A stretch of 62,924 bases of DNA, from assembly GCF_947036865.1 (NCBI RefSeq), contig NZ_CAMQSF010000020.1:1-62924 (forward strand). The letters are read 5' to 3'. The notes under the pieces are model-generated. The model was given only the letters and a program-made list of their open reading frames with translations. It was not told the origin of the DNA and did no database searches. Below, one piece after another: positions 62,878-62,924 of the stretch. This DNA comes from an uncultured Caulobacter sp. Its GTDB lineage: Bacteria; Pseudomonadota; Alphaproteobacteria; Caulobacterales; Caulobacteraceae. Position numbers and translations under genes: made by a program. Numbering within the stretch: position 1 is the first letter of the stretch; each line of letters opens with the position of its first letter.

Positions 62878-62924
62878 CAACCATGTTGTTCATGCGATCT
62901 GAGGGAGCCAGGGCTGGCTTCTAG

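Overview
The window looks like chromosomal DNA from a Caulobacter-type alphaproteobacterium. The evidence is very high GC, strong GC at third codon positions, large TonB-dependent receptors of the 'VTGFRASL/VTGIRASL' Caulobacter-Xanthomonas type, and two gene blocks whose order I recall from Caulobacter crescentus: cheA-W-R-B-Y-D-U-Y-E followed directly by the N-acetylglucosamine (nag) locus. Species cannot be fixed from the sequence alone. No prophage, transposase, integrase, rRNA or CRISPR array was seen.

Layout. (1) 1-6140: nine tightly packed plus-strand chemotaxis genes, starting inside cheA. (2) 6141-24759: a chitin/GlcNAc utilisation locus. It holds a TonB receptor behind a pair of LacI-type operators, a minus-strand nagR-nagB(II)-nagA operon, a second receptor divergent from nagR, then a plus-strand run: GH20 hexosaminidase, PTS EI-HPr-IIA fusion, PTS IIC with two IIB domains, a flavin halogenase-like enzyme and a DUF6445 protein. 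Together these take up chito-oligosaccharide, cleave it, phosphorylate GlcNAc on import, then deacetylate and deaminate it to fructose-6-P. (3) 24794-28242: tRNA-Ser(CGA), a hotdog thioesterase, a metallo-beta-lactamase-fold protein that has lost most metal ligands, an exported protein and an RluD-type pseudouridine synthase. (4) 28323-32604: TonB receptor plus PhoD-type phosphatase, a likely organophosphate scavenging pair. (5) 32601-45439: mostly housekeeping genes (hisI, folE, cysS, an IscU-like protein, yidD, thrS, ychF) mixed with a LysE exporter, an acyltransferase, DUF817, a GIY-YIG nuclease, a glycosyltransferase, a vapBC toxin-antitoxin pair and a pirin. (6) 45498-62924: accessory metabolism: two dienelactone hydrolases, small exported proteins, a serine hydrolase, a glutathione transferase, a Rieske oxygenase, an M20 peptidase and an Arr-type rifampin ADP-ribosyltransferase. 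Two diagnostic ethylmalonyl-CoA pathway enzymes (methylsuccinyl-CoA dehydrogenase and crotonyl-CoA carboxylase/reductase) also lie here, and a DUF559 nuclease gene ends the window.

The most unusual structure is a set of long intergenic palindromes of several families (9.6, 35.6, 38.0, 51.2, 55.6 and 62.4-62.9 kb). The DUF559 nuclease gene sits in the centre of one such palindrome. An empty palindrome of the same architecture lies at 51.1-51.25 kb. A GIY-YIG nuclease gene abuts another palindrome, and a third palindrome supplies the last codons and stop of folE. This suggests repeat units associated with small nucleases. Other points worth attention are the halogenase/DUF6445 pair in the sugar operon, the metal-ligand-depleted MBL protein, and two apparently separate operator systems for the two receptors of the nag locus.
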